DNA from: UBA1926 sp002337215 | GTDB lineage: Bacteria; Planctomycetota; Phycisphaerae; Phycisphaerales; UBA1924 | DNA: 64,000 nt | NCBI GenBank assembly: GCA_963973795.1 | Contig: CAXBAF010000002.1 | Location: forward strand, 186,001 to 250,000 | Direction: 5' to 3' | Notes under the pieces: generated by a model | Told to the model about the DNA's origin: nothing | Databases searched by the model: none | The model's input: the letters and a program-made list of their open reading frames with translations, nothing else | In this document: in pieces, positions 17,645 to 26,515 of the stretch | Layout of the letters: every line of letters begins with the position of its first letter | Numbering within the stretch: position 1 is the stretch's first letter | Translations under genes and position numbers: made by a program

Positions 17645-17678
17645 AAAGGGAGGCACGTCTCGTGCCTCCCTTTTTTTA
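17645..17678 (+). terminator. Rho-independent terminator
   Basis: A perfect stem GGGAGGCACG and CGTGCCTCCC with a TCT loop, flanked by AAA and TTTTTTT. Very strong and, because of the flanking A and T runs, able to work in both directions between the dockerin-type gene and the convergent gene at 17763. Confidence 0.92.
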
Positions 17679-17762
17679 TTGCATCCATCGCTGAGCAATG
17701 CACTCGATTGTGTGCGTGTGCGCTCGATCTCGCCGACGCCGCCGTGCACGCCGGAGCGTGCG

Positions 17763-19043
17763 TCAGGCTGTCCCGGGGATCCGGTAGGCGAGTGACGCTT
17801 CGCCGATCGCACGCGACCCATCGGCCCTGGAGACGAGCGAAATGACCGGGCCGATCACGCCCCCGTCGCGGAGCGCCGACGCGACAGCGTTCTCGACTAC
17901 GCCGTCGGACGCAAGGGCATCAAGATGCGTCGTCGCGACGGGGATCGAGGATACGGGCCTCGCGGCGTCGCTGTCGATCTGGAGGCGCGACCCGAGCGAG
18001 GCGATTTCGCCACGCAACGCGACACCGGCCGGGCCGCTCGAAACGAGGCTTTCGCCGACGAGACGGGCCCATGAACCCGAACCGCCCGGCCCATCGCCCG
18101 CGGGTGAGACGACAACGACGACATCGCCCGTGATGGGCTGCTCGAGCACCGCGGCGGCGTCGCTAAGGCCGACGGCGAACGACTCGCGGCGCTGGAAGCC
18201 GAGCACGGCGAAGAGCTCAAGGGTCGCGTTGACCGCGCCGGCGGACGCCGCGTAGACCATGTGGTCGATATTCGCCACACCGAGCCCGACCGCGACCTGC
18301 CGCGCCCGCTGGCCGCTCGCGACGCAGTGATTGCGGATGAAACACTCGCGCTCGGCACGAATGAACTGTGCCGCGGCCCAGTCCTCGCCGAGTTCGTCGA
18401 CCGCGGCGCGGACCGCGCCGTCGATCTCCTCGAAGGCACGCTCGCCCCAGCGGTTTCTCGCACGGAAACGCTCGAGGTGGTGCATCGCGGCGATGCGGTG
18501 CTCGGCGATCTCGAACTTGAGGTGGAAGCCGTCGTAGCCGTGCCGCTCAAAGGCCCAGAGCGCCGCCCCATCGCCCTCGGCAACCTGAGCCCAGCGGGCC
18601 CTCGCGAGCGGCTCGCCCTGGATGTGGTCCACTCCCGAGATCTGATTGGCGGCGAAGAAATCCGCGACCGAATCGACCAGGAGGCCGACCGACATCCGGT
18701 TCGACTCGGTGAGCAGGATGTCGGGCGTGCTCGCGGCGGGGTTCCAGAACGCGTAGTGGATATCAGCGTCAACGAACTCGGTGATCCGGGGGACGTACCC
18801 CGCGCCGTTGAGCCGTTCGCGCATCTCGGGGGTGTCGTGCGCGAGGATGACGCCGACCCATTCGGTGATGTGCGTGCCGGTCGTGTCGAGGATCTGCTCG
18901 CCGAAGCGGGCGGCCTCGGGACACTTCTCGAGGAACAGAACCAGCAGTTCCTCGAAAAGCCTCCGGGCCTCGGGCTGCGGTGCCCAATTCCAATTGCCTG
19001 AGGTCGGGTCGTCCATCGTTCGGATCGTGTCGGTCGTCGTCAT
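17763..19043 (-). CDS. Hypothetical protein, possible VOC-like C-terminal part
   Basis: A 426-aa protein of no firmly recognised family. The ATG at 19043 (MTTTDTIRTMDDPTSGNWNW) is preceded by GAAGGAACGCAG, a good ribosome binding site; the frame is open further upstream but that part looks non-coding. The N-terminal half is helical, with FEELLVLFLEKCPEAARFGE and TEWVGVILAHDTPEMRERL. The middle has FWNPAASTPDILLTESNRMS. In the C-terminal third, VANIDHMVYAASAGAVNATL followed by FAVLGFQRRESFAVG resembles the opening of a glyoxalase/VOC module (IDHxVxxxxD with a helix). No signal peptide. This domain idea is tentative. Confidence 0.6.
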   Translation of the reverse strand: MTTTDTIRTMDDPTSGNWNWAPQPEARRLFEELLVLFLEKCPEAARFGEQILDTTGTHITEWVGVILAHDTPEMRERLNGAGYVPRITEFVDADIHYAFWNPAASTPDILLTESNRMSVGLLVDSVADFFAANQISGVDHIQGEPLARARWAQVAEGDGAALWAFERHGYDGFHLKFEIAEHRIAAMHHLERFRARNRWGERAFEEIDGAVRAAVDELGEDWAAAQFIRAERECFIRNHCVASGQRARQVAVGLGVANIDHMVYAASAGAVNATLELFAVLGFQRRESFAVGLSDAAAVLEQPITGDVVVVVSPAGDGPGGSGSWARLVGESLVSSGPAGVALRGEIASLGSRLQIDSDAARPVSSIPVATTHLDALASDGVVENAVASALRDGGVIGPVISLVSRADGSRAIGEASLAYRIPGTA

Positions 19044-19230
19044 CTGCGTTCCTTCGCGGATCGGTCCGGTTGAACGGGCGGCGTGTATGCTGGCTTCAGC
19101 GGGGTCGCTCGGCGGAGGCCGGGCGTGTTCGCGACGCACGGCTCGAGTCCCGGCCGACCGACAATCATTGTCGCGCGGCCGACGCGGGTCGAATGGACCC
19201 TAGAACCGGCAACTGCAGGAGGCGGCTCGC

Positions 19231-21915
19231 ATGCGGAATCGCGGTCAGATTCTTCTCGTTTTTCTCGGTCCCGCGCTCGGCATCGGCCTGTTCGGATCCG
19301 GGTCGCCGGTGTTCGCCCAGGGTGTCGCGCCCGCCGCGGAGCCTTCGGTGGCAAACGTCGATCAGCCGGCAGACGCCGAACCGGCGGCGCGGACACCGAC
19401 GCTCAAGCAGATCATGAGCGACCCCGAGTGGGTCGCCCGGTCACCCTCGGACATCGCCTGGTCGTGGGACGGTGGATCGGTCCTGTTCGATCGCGACCGC
19501 GAAGCCTCTCGGCTGAGTGATCGCTGGATCGTGCTCGCCGAGCCGGACGCCGCCCCCGAGAGGATCGCCAACGAGGACTTGCCATTCGCGAGTTCGGGAG
19601 TTGGCGTGTTCAACGCGGACCGCTCTCGGAAGGTGTTCAGCCGGGGCGGGGATGTCTTCGTACGCGACATGCGATCGGGCGAGCTGACCCAGCTCACGCG
19701 GACGACGGCGTCGGAATCGTCGCCGATCTGGATGACCGACGGGTCGGTCGCGTTCGTGCGCGGCGGGGATTGGTTCGTGCGCGACACCGAGTCCGGCTCT
19801 GAGCAGCAAGCCGCGGACGTTCGGACAGCCGATGACCCCGACGCGAAGGAAAAGAACAGCGAAGACCGCGATTATCTGACCGAGCAGCAGCACCGGCTGT
19901 TCGCGATTGTGCGCGACCGGGACGCCCGAAAGAACGAGCGGGACGACCGGCGGGACGATCTGCGCAACGCCGACGCGACCCGCGTGCCCGGGCCGTTCTA
20001 CCTGGGCGACAAGATGCGGATCCACACGCGGGCGCTCTCCCCCGCGGGGCGATGGCTGGCGCTCGTTCTCTCCGAAGACCCCGGCGACGGCACGAACGAC
20101 ACGATGCCGGCGTACGTCAACGAAGACGGCTATGTGACGTCGTCGTCGGTCCGCCCCAAGGTGGGGATCGAGAAGCGCCGTTCAGACGAGATCGTGCTGA
20201 TCGATCTGGAGGCCGAACGCATGCATCGAATGGACGCGTCGGGGCTGCCGATGATCCCCGATGATCCGCTCGCGTGGCTGAAGGATCTGAGGGAGGCCGA
20301 GAACGCAACGGATGACGCAGTCGCCGTCGAGCCCGGCGATCTGGGTGACGCCGAACGGGGCGACCCGCAAGACGATGCCGACAGCAAAGACGCGACCCGC
20401 CCGTTCATGGTCGAGGCCGTCGAATGGTCGCCCGACGGCACCGGCGTCTTCTTCGTCCTCCACAGCAACGACAACAAGGACCGCTGGATCGCGACCGCCG
20501 ACCTGGAATCGCTCGCGGAGACGGAGGAGGCCTCGGAGGATGAGGACAAGCCGATGCTGTCGTCGATCCACCACCTGCGCGACGAGGCGTGGATCAACTG
20601 GTACTTCAATGAAATGGCGTGGACGACCGACTCCTCGGCGGTCTGGTTTCTGAGCGAAGAGTCCGGCTACTCGCACCTGTACCTGTGGGAGAAGGAATCG
20701 GGCACCACGCGCGCGCTCACAGCCGGGTACTTCACGGTTCAGGATGTCGTCGAGTACGAACGCCGGAACATGCTGCTCTACCGGTGCAATTTCTTCCACC
20801 CCGGGCAGTACGAGATCGGCTGGGCGTCGCTGGACGTCGGCGATGAGCAGCAGCCCAGCGACTTCAGCGTGCTCACCGAGTTCGGCGGCACGGTCGAGTC
20901 ATTCAAGGTCTCGCCCGACGGGTCCCGCGTCGCGATGCTCTACTCGACGGCGATGGACCCGCCCGAGATCTACGTGCAGGGGCTCGCGCCGATCACGCCG
21001 GCCTTCCGGCTGACAGAGACCGACACGAGCCTCTACCGCTCATACGACTGGATCGAACCACGTTTCGTCGAAGTGCCCTCATCAAAGGTGGACGAGCCGA
21101 TCCACTGCCGGGTCTACGACGACCCGTCGGTGCCCGCACCGACGGAAGCCGGAAAGCCGGTCGTGCTCTTCAGCCACGGCGCGGGGTACACCCAGCACGT
21201 CTACAACGGCTGGTCGTACTACTTCCGCGAGCACATGTTCCACACGCTGCTCTGCCGGGAAGGCTACATCGTGATCGCCCCCGACTTCCGCGCGTCGCGC
21301 GGGTACGGGCGTGACTGGCGCACCGCGATATACCGCAACATGGGCCGGCCGGAACTCGAGGATTTCGACGACTGCCTCGCCTGGCTCGACGCGCTCTACA
21401 AGGAACGGGACGACTCGAGACGCGATGACCCGCTCTATTTTCCCGAGTTCGACGACGACGGCAGCCTCACCTACCTCGCCGACATCGGCAACACCGGCAT
21501 CTACGGAGGCTCCTACGGCGGGTTCATGACCCTCATGGCGATGTTCCTCCGCCCCGATGTTTACAAAGCCGGTGCCGCGCTCCGCAGCGTCACCGACTGG
21601 GCCCACTACAACGACCCGTACACATCCAACATCCTCAACACCCCCGAGGTCGACCCCGAGGCGTACAAACGTTCCAGCCCGATCGAGCACGCCGAGGGGC
21701 TGGAGGGTGCCCTGCTGATGTGCCACGGGATGCTCGACGACAACGTCGTCGCCCAGGACACCATCCGCCTCGCGCAGCGGCTCATCGAACTCGAGAAAGA
21801 GAACTGGGAGATGGCGCTCTACCCCGTCGAGCCGCACGGGTTTCTCGAGCCGACCGGCTGGCTGGACGAGTACCGGCGGATCTTCAAGCTCTTCGAGACA
21901 CATCTGAAGGACTGA
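19231..21915 (+). CDS. Secreted S9 family (prolyl oligopeptidase/DPP-type) serine peptidase
   Basis: An 894-aa exported peptidase. The ATG at 19231 follows AGGAGGC and starts a signal peptide (MRNRGQILLVFLGPALGIGL, cleavage near VFAQ-GV). A beta-propeller region (about 60-600) carries WD40/PD40-like repeats (SPAGRWLALVLSEDP, WSPDGTGVFFVLHSND, SPDGSRVAMLYST). The C-terminal alpha/beta hydrolase domain has the nucleophile in YGGSYGGFMTLMAMF near residue 762, the acid in CHGMLDDNV near 835 and the His in PVEPHGFLEP near 868. The family cleaves short peptides, often after Pro or Ala. The acidic insert near residues 205-245 and the extra length compared with the typical 650-700 aa are unusual. Confidence 0.9.
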   Translation: MRNRGQILLVFLGPALGIGLFGSGSPVFAQGVAPAAEPSVANVDQPADAEPAARTPTLKQIMSDPEWVARSPSDIAWSWDGGSVLFDRDREASRLSDRWIVLAEPDAAPERIANEDLPFASSGVGVFNADRSRKVFSRGGDVFVRDMRSGELTQLTRTTASESSPIWMTDGSVAFVRGGDWFVRDTESGSEQQAADVRTADDPDAKEKNSEDRDYLTEQQHRLFAIVRDRDARKNERDDRRDDLRNADATRVPGPFYLGDKMRIHTRALSPAGRWLALVLSEDPGDGTNDTMPAYVNEDGYVTSSSVRPKVGIEKRRSDEIVLIDLEAERMHRMDASGLPMIPDDPLAWLKDLREAENATDDAVAVEPGDLGDAERGDPQDDADSKDATRPFMVEAVEWSPDGTGVFFVLHSNDNKDRWIATADLESLAETEEASEDEDKPMLSSIHHLRDEAWINWYFNEMAWTTDSSAVWFLSEESGYSHLYLWEKESGTTRALTAGYFTVQDVVEYERRNMLLYRCNFFHPGQYEIGWASLDVGDEQQPSDFSVLTEFGGTVESFKVSPDGSRVAMLYSTAMDPPEIYVQGLAPITPAFRLTETDTSLYRSYDWIEPRFVEVPSSKVDEPIHCRVYDDPSVPAPTEAGKPVVLFSHGAGYTQHVYNGWSYYFREHMFHTLLCREGYIVIAPDFRASRGYGRDWRTAIYRNMGRPELEDFDDCLAWLDALYKERDDSRRDDPLYFPEFDDDGSLTYLADIGNTGIYGGSYGGFMTLMAMFLRPDVYKAGAALRSVTDWAHYNDPYTSNILNTPEVDPEAYKRSSPIEHAEGLEGALLMCHGMLDDNVVAQDTIRLAQRLIELEKENWEMALYPVEPHGFLEPTGWLDEYRRIFKLFETHLKD

Positions 21916-21960
21916 CCGCCCCGATTCCGTCGCGGGGAGCCCACGCGGCTCAACGCGCGG

Positions 21961-22526
21961 ATGCTCATCCCCGGGATGTCGATCGCCCTGCCCGGCGCGC
22001 TCACCAAGGGCGACCGGCCGATCGTGTCCGCCTGGCGTCTCATCGCCCCTCCCAAACCCGGCGATTTCAACAGCGAAGAGACCACGCTCGAAAGAGCGGA
22101 ACTCCCAGCGATGCCGTCCGCGGCGTTCAACCCGCACGGCGTTGAGCTCGGCGCGGTATCGAACATGCTGGACACGCCGCGGAACTTCAAGGGTTGGATC
22201 ATGGACGCGACGGAGATAGGGCTCGATATCCGCCTGCAATCCATCAGGCCGTCTCGGTTCGGTCTCTCCGAGCCGCTCCTCATCCGCGTGACGATGCCCG
22301 CGGAAGCCGGGCGCGACGCCGACGGGGGTCGGTCCAGACCGAACTCGTGTTCATCGCCGAGATCCGGCCGAAGCGCGCGGTGGGCGACAACGGCTGCCGG
22401 CTGGGCGTCGTGATGCTCGGCGAGAGCGACATGAAGCTCTCCCGGACGAAACGAAACGTGCTCCGCAAGTACCTCGCCGGCATTCAACGCGAGCACCTGG
22501 GGAACTCCCGTGATCGAGCAGGCTGA
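21961..22526 (+). pseudogene. PilZ-like protein gene with a one-base frameshift
   Basis: Two overlapping frames together read as one protein. The first frame, from ATG 21961, gives MLIPGMSIALPGALTKGDRP and runs through GWIMDATEIGLDIRLQSI and LLIRVTMPAEAGRDAD, then turns to nonsense. The other frame continues QTELVFIAEIRPKRAVGDNG and LSRTKRNVLRKYLAGIQREH, ending at 22526. The switch falls at a run of five G (22324-22328). One more G would join the frames as Asp-Gly-Gly-Ser-Val-Gln-Thr-Glu-Leu. The joined layout (short beta-barrel with a D-x-x-E-x-G-L turn, closing helix) resembles a PilZ domain, which binds cyclic di-GMP. This could be a real lesion or a homopolymer sequencing error. No ribosome binding site is near the ATG. 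Confidence 0.6.
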
Positions 22527-22578
22527 TCAACGGCCCCACCCCCGGCGTCCTGTGCACCCCTCCCGCACGCTCGACCGA

Positions 22579-23337
22579 TCAACGCACCCCCGCGACACCC
22601 TCCAGCGACGCCAATCCGATCGGTTCGTTCGTGTAGAAGGGCTCTGCGGCCCTCGTCCCGATCCGGCTGCCGAAGTAGGTCGCGCTCGCCTCGACCCAAT
22701 CCACGATCCCGCGGTTCTTTTCCGGGAGCACGAACTGCGTGTGATACGCCCTGATCGACGCGATCTTCTGCTCAACGCACCCCGTGACATCGAGCAGAAA
22801 GTTGGGGTCCGCGACCCATCGCAGGTGGGTCGCGTAGTAGTAGAACAGCCATCGCGGGTAGATCGGATCGCCCACCGGCATCGGCGTCTCGTTCCCGTCC
22901 GCGTCGACCGCGGCGGGCGGCTCGGGCATATCGATCTTCGTCAGTTTCGCGTCGAAACGTGCGTCCTCGACGATCCGGGTCACCGCGATGTGGTCGGGGT
23001 GTGCATCACGGAAATAGGGCGTAAACACGATGTCGGCCTGGTGCGCCCGGATCACCCCGGCGACCTTGTGCCGCGCCTCGATCGAGTGCTCCACAAACCG
23101 GTTGGGCATCCCGAGACACAGCCGACGCACCGGAAGCCCGCCTTCGGGCGAGAGGTGCGCGAGCGCCGCCCGGGCTTCCGCGGCGCGTGTCGCCGGGTCG
23201 CCGTACGGCGTGGGCTCGCCGTTGGTGATGTCGAGCAGCAGAACGCTGTGCCCCTGCTCGGCGAGCCGGATGATGGAACCACCCATGCCCAGTTCTTGAT
23301 CGTCAGGGTGCGGCCCGACCACGAGGATGTTCGCCAT
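22579..23337 (-). CDS. PIG-L/LmbE family N-acetylglucosamine deacetylase, BshB1-like
   Basis: A 252-aa zinc hydrolase. The start is ATG at 23337 (MANILVVGPHPDDQELGMGG). The zinc motif HPDDQE is at residues 10-15 and the second His motif is PYFRDAHPDHIAVTR near 115. The C-terminal region matches BshB1 closely in layout: WLFYYYATHLRWV, then FLLDVTGCVEQKIASIRAYH, TQFVLP and a final GTRAAEPFYTNEPIGL. BshB1 deacetylates GlcNAc-malate in bacillithiol synthesis; a general GlcNAc-conjugate deacetylase is the alternative. The divergent gene at 23386 starts 48 bp away. Confidence 0.8.
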   Translation of the reverse strand: MANILVVGPHPDDQELGMGGSIIRLAEQGHSVLLLDITNGEPTPYGDPATRAAEARAALAHLSPEGGLPVRRLCLGMPNRFVEHSIEARHKVAGVIRAHQADIVFTPYFRDAHPDHIAVTRIVEDARFDAKLTKIDMPEPPAAVDADGNETPMPVGDPIYPRWLFYYYATHLRWVADPNFLLDVTGCVEQKIASIRAYHTQFVLPEKNRGIVDWVEASATYFGSRIGTRAAEPFYTNEPIGLASLEGVAGVR

Positions 23338-23385
23338 AGGCCGATCGTATGATCGCCGACCACCCCGCAGGGAGCGACGCCCACC

Positions 23386-24495
23386 ATGAACCCACTCCAC
23401 CCGATCTCCGCGATGCTCGTCGCCGTGTTCACCGCCGCAGCACAGAGCGAGCACAACAAGCCAGATCCTGAACCCGCGCCGCTCCGCCTCGCCGTCATCG
23501 GTCTCGTGCACGGCCACGTCGAGGGCCTGCTCTGGCAAGCAAACGATCGCCCCGAGATCGACCTGGTCGGGATCTACGAGCCCGATCGGTCGATCTTCGA
23601 CAAGATGGCCGCGAAGCACGGCCTCGACGATTCGCTCTACTTTGACGATCTCAGCTCGATGCTCGACGAGCGCACACCCGAGGCCGTTTCGGTGATGACT
23701 TCGACGTTCAACCACCTGATGGCGGCGGAGGCGTGCGCCCCGCGCGGTGTCCACATGCTCGTCGAGAAACCGCTCGCGGTGAGCAACGCGCACGCGACGC
23801 GGATGGCGGACCTCGCCCGCGAGCACGGCGTTCACCTGCTGACCAACTACGAGACGTCCTGGTACGCGTCCGCGCACGAGGCCCGCAGGATCACCGGCGA
23901 GAACGCGTGGTACACGCCCGTCCGACGCGCGGTCTTCCGTCACGGTCACCGCGGCCCAGTGGAGATTGGGTGCGCGCCCGAGTTCCTCGACTGGCTCACC
24001 GACGCCGACCAGAACGGCGCGGGCGCCCTCTTCGATTTCGGCTGCTACGGCGCGAACATCATGACCTGGCTCCGCGATGGCGAAGCACCGACCTCGGTCT
24101 TCGCGACCGCCCACACGAACAAACCAGATCGCTACCCAGGCGTCGACGATGACTCGACCATCGTGCTGACCTACCCCGACGCCGTCGCGATCGTGCAGGG
24201 CTCATGGTCGTGGACACACGACAACAAGTCGATGGACCTCTACACGCCGCGCGGTTCGATCCACTGCCAGAAATGGGACGCGATGCAGGTCCGCAAGCCC
24301 GACGCCGAGCCCCGCGAGATCAACCCCGACCCGCGCCCACAGCCCTACGGCGACGAATGGTCGTACCTCCACGCCATCGTGCGCGGCAACGCATCGGTCG
24401 ATCCGCTCTCGAGCCTCGAGAACAACCTCGTGGTCGTCCGCATCCTCGACGCCGCCCGGCGTTCGGTTGAATCGGACAACGCCGTCACGCCGTGA
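23386..24495 (+). CDS. Gfo/Idh/MocA family oxidoreductase
   Basis: A 369-aa NAD(P)-dependent sugar-type oxidoreductase. The start is ATG at 23386 (MNPLHPISAMLVAVFTAAAQ). The first 20 residues look like a signal peptide, which many planctomycete members of this family have. The Rossmann fold begins PLRLAVIGLVHGHVEGLL, a variant of the GxGxxG motif in which the last Gly is replaced. The conserved HMLVEKPLAV lies near residues 122-131 with the active-site Lys. The catalytic-domain motif GALFDFGCYGANIMTWL is near 212-228. The exported location, if right, raises the question of cofactor supply. The substrate is unknown, probably a sugar or sugar acid. Confidence 0.85.
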   Translation: MNPLHPISAMLVAVFTAAAQSEHNKPDPEPAPLRLAVIGLVHGHVEGLLWQANDRPEIDLVGIYEPDRSIFDKMAAKHGLDDSLYFDDLSSMLDERTPEAVSVMTSTFNHLMAAEACAPRGVHMLVEKPLAVSNAHATRMADLAREHGVHLLTNYETSWYASAHEARRITGENAWYTPVRRAVFRHGHRGPVEIGCAPEFLDWLTDADQNGAGALFDFGCYGANIMTWLRDGEAPTSVFATAHTNKPDRYPGVDDDSTIVLTYPDAVAIVQGSWSWTHDNKSMDLYTPRGSIHCQKWDAMQVRKPDAEPREINPDPRPQPYGDEWSYLHAIVRGNASVDPLSSLENNLVVVRILDAARRSVESDNAVTP

Positions 24496-24555
24496 CAGCC
24501 CATCCCAAGACAACTCCGAGCGGATCGGCCCGGCATCCGGCAGGCAGAGTCGGGG

Positions 24556-25008
24556 CTACTTGATCCGATCGCCGCCGAGGAGCAGCCCGTACAGCACGCC
24601 GTCAGATTCGAGCTGCGCGAGCACGAGCGCATCGGGGTCGCGGGTCGCGAAGAAGCCGCCCGCCCTGAACGGATCGCCGTACTCATCGACGAACTGCCGG
24701 AGCGGGAGATCGACGCTCTCCCCGATCGCGAGCCCGTCGATCGGTCGGCTGTACCGCTCGTTGACCCAGATCACGCTCGGCCCGAACGAACGCGCGGTCG
24801 TGTTCGTCAACTCGAGGTCCGTCACGTTGCGAAAAACCTGGATGTTGAGCACCTCGGCCTGCGCCAGCGTGGACGGCGGCACGCCCTCGTAATCCGTTGC
24901 CAGAGCGAGCAGATTGCCGCTCCCCGAGCATCCGACGCCCGCGACGGCGGACGCGAGCAGAAGCCCAAACCCCAGCCCCAACCCAAGTTTCCGATTCGTG
25001 TGTGCCAT
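24556..25008 (-). CDS. Small putative lipoprotein
   Basis: A 150-aa exported protein of unknown function. The ATG at 25008 follows GGGAGG by several bases (read on the minus strand, CCTCCC lies beyond it) and starts MAHTNRKLGLGLGFGLLLAS. The signal ends AVAGVGC with Cys at residue 27; this is a weak lipobox because Gly sits at -3, but the Ser/Gly-rich sequence after the Cys fits a lipoprotein. The mature part has VLNIQVFRNVTDLELTNTTA and SVIWVNERYSRPIDGLAIGE, suggesting a beta-sandwich. It diverges from the Dus gene, whose start is 24 bp away, so the two promoters must overlap the neighbouring coding ends. Confidence 0.65.
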   Translation of the reverse strand: MAHTNRKLGLGLGFGLLLASAVAGVGCSGSGNLLALATDYEGVPPSTLAQAEVLNIQVFRNVTDLELTNTTARSFGPSVIWVNERYSRPIDGLAIGESVDLPLRQFVDEYGDPFRAGGFFATRDPDALVLAQLESDGVLYGLLLGGDRIK

Positions 25009-25032
25009 GCCGGGAGGATATCGTCCCCACAG

Positions 25033-26346
25033 ATGGGCTGTCAGAACTCCAACGCAACGGCACCGAGCCCCGGGATCGCGCCGGCCATTCCGCCGAGCGG
25101 AGACAGCGCCGGGGGCGCGCCCGACGGTCGCGCGATCGACCCGCGCCGCGTCGCGGAGGACCTGGTCCGCCGCCACGGCGAGGGCGGCATGGACCCACGC
25201 GTCCGCGCCATCACACCCGGGTTCGACGCCCCGTTTTTCCAGGCCGGCCTCGCGGGATACTCAGACGCCGCGATGCGGATCATCGCCCGCCGGCACGGCT
25301 GCCCCTACTGCGTCACCGAAGCCCTGCTCGACCTGACCCTGCTCGGGGGCGGCCGGGGATTCGTGAAAGCCGACCTGGGCGACCTTGCCGACAACGTGCC
25401 CGGGGGCGACGAAGACCACCCGCTCGCGGGGCAGATCATGGGCTCCGAACCGGCGGAGATGGCGGCGGCGGCCGTCAAGATGCTCGAGCAGGGCACCCGC
25501 AAGCCCAAGGACTACCGCAAACTCGTCAGCGGAACACTCGATGAGAGCGACACGAGCGTCGCCGAGCGCACGTTCTCGTCCATCGACGTGAACCTCGCCT
25601 GCCCCGTCAAGAAGGTCAGCAAGAAAGCGAGAGGCGGGCACTGGCTCAGCGAGCCCGCGGGCGCGGTCCGCATCCTCGAAGCCGTCCGAGAGGCCGTGCC
25701 CGCCGAGATCCCTGTCACCGTCAAGCTCCGCCGATCGTTTGACGAGACCGAGGAGATGCGCGAGAACTTCTACCGCCTCTTCGACGCCGCCTACGACATC
25801 GGCTGCGCCTGGGTCTGCGTGCATGGGCGCACCGTCAAGCAGAAATACGTCGGCCCAAGCCGGTGGGACATGCTCCGAGAGATCGCGACGCGCACGCATC
25901 CGGGCGCCCACCGCGAACGCGTGATCTTCGGATCGGGCGACATCTGGGAAGCGGGCGACGTCTTCCGCATGATCGCGTACACGGGTGTGACCGGCGTCTC
26001 GGTCGCCCGCGGATGCATCGGCAACCCGTGGATCTTCCGCCAGTGCCGCAGCATGCTCGCCGGACGCGAGCCCAGCCCCCCCACCGTTGCGGAGCAGCGG
26101 GCCGTGCTCGAGCAGCACTTCGATCTCGCGCTCGCGGTCAACGAACGGATGGTCCGCGGTGTGGGGGATGCGCGCACGAAGCGTGCTGAGAACTTCACCG
26201 GCAAGACCATGCGCAAGTTCGGCATCCGCTTCGCCGCGCATCATCCCGAGCGGGACGCCGTGAAGAAACAATTCGTCGCCGTCGAAACGCTCGACGACTG
26301 GAAAGCGGTGCTCGACGAGCACTACACATCGCCCGATCCGGCGTGA
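25033..26346 (+). CDS. tRNA-dihydrouridine synthase
   Basis: A 437-aa FMN-dependent enzyme that reduces uridine in tRNA D-loops. The ATG at 25033 is the first that does not overlap the divergent lipoprotein gene; GGGAGG lies 16 bases upstream, rather far. The TIM barrel starts near residue 60 (FQAGLAGYSDAAMRIIARRH). The active-site Cys is in DVNLACPVKKVSKKARGG near residue 191, followed by VTVKLRRSFD, WVCVHGRTVKQKYVGPSRW and GVSVARGCIGNPWIF. These are the standard Dus motifs, of the DusB/C type. The protein is longer than the usual 320-350 aa because of an N-terminal extension and an insert of about 50 residues before the active-site Cys (GDEDHPLAGQIMGSEPAEMA onward). Confidence 0.9.
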   Translation: MGCQNSNATAPSPGIAPAIPPSGDSAGGAPDGRAIDPRRVAEDLVRRHGEGGMDPRVRAITPGFDAPFFQAGLAGYSDAAMRIIARRHGCPYCVTEALLDLTLLGGGRGFVKADLGDLADNVPGGDEDHPLAGQIMGSEPAEMAAAAVKMLEQGTRKPKDYRKLVSGTLDESDTSVAERTFSSIDVNLACPVKKVSKKARGGHWLSEPAGAVRILEAVREAVPAEIPVTVKLRRSFDETEEMRENFYRLFDAAYDIGCAWVCVHGRTVKQKYVGPSRWDMLREIATRTHPGAHRERVIFGSGDIWEAGDVFRMIAYTGVTGVSVARGCIGNPWIFRQCRSMLAGREPSPPTVAEQRAVLEQHFDLALAVNERMVRGVGDARTKRAENFTGKTMRKFGIRFAAHHPERDAVKKQFVAVETLDDWKAVLDEHYTSPDPA

Positions 26347-26515
26347 GTTTCTCTACCTCGGGCCGCAGAATCCGCTGGCTCGACCGCGTTCCCGCGGGTG
26401 CCCGCGAACCGCCGGAAGACGCTGTTTCGGCACCCTGAACGGGGAATACCGACCGCTCTCGATTCCGGACGCCCCTATCGTTTTAATGGCTCACCATCAG
26501 CGAAAGGAGCACGGC

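Noticed and set aside
16226..17821. A 531-codon open frame on the minus strand across the dockerin-type gene at 16247
   Set aside because: The plus-strand gene has a ribosome binding site, signal peptide, repeat tail and terminator. The minus frame runs through that terminator and is a composition shadow.
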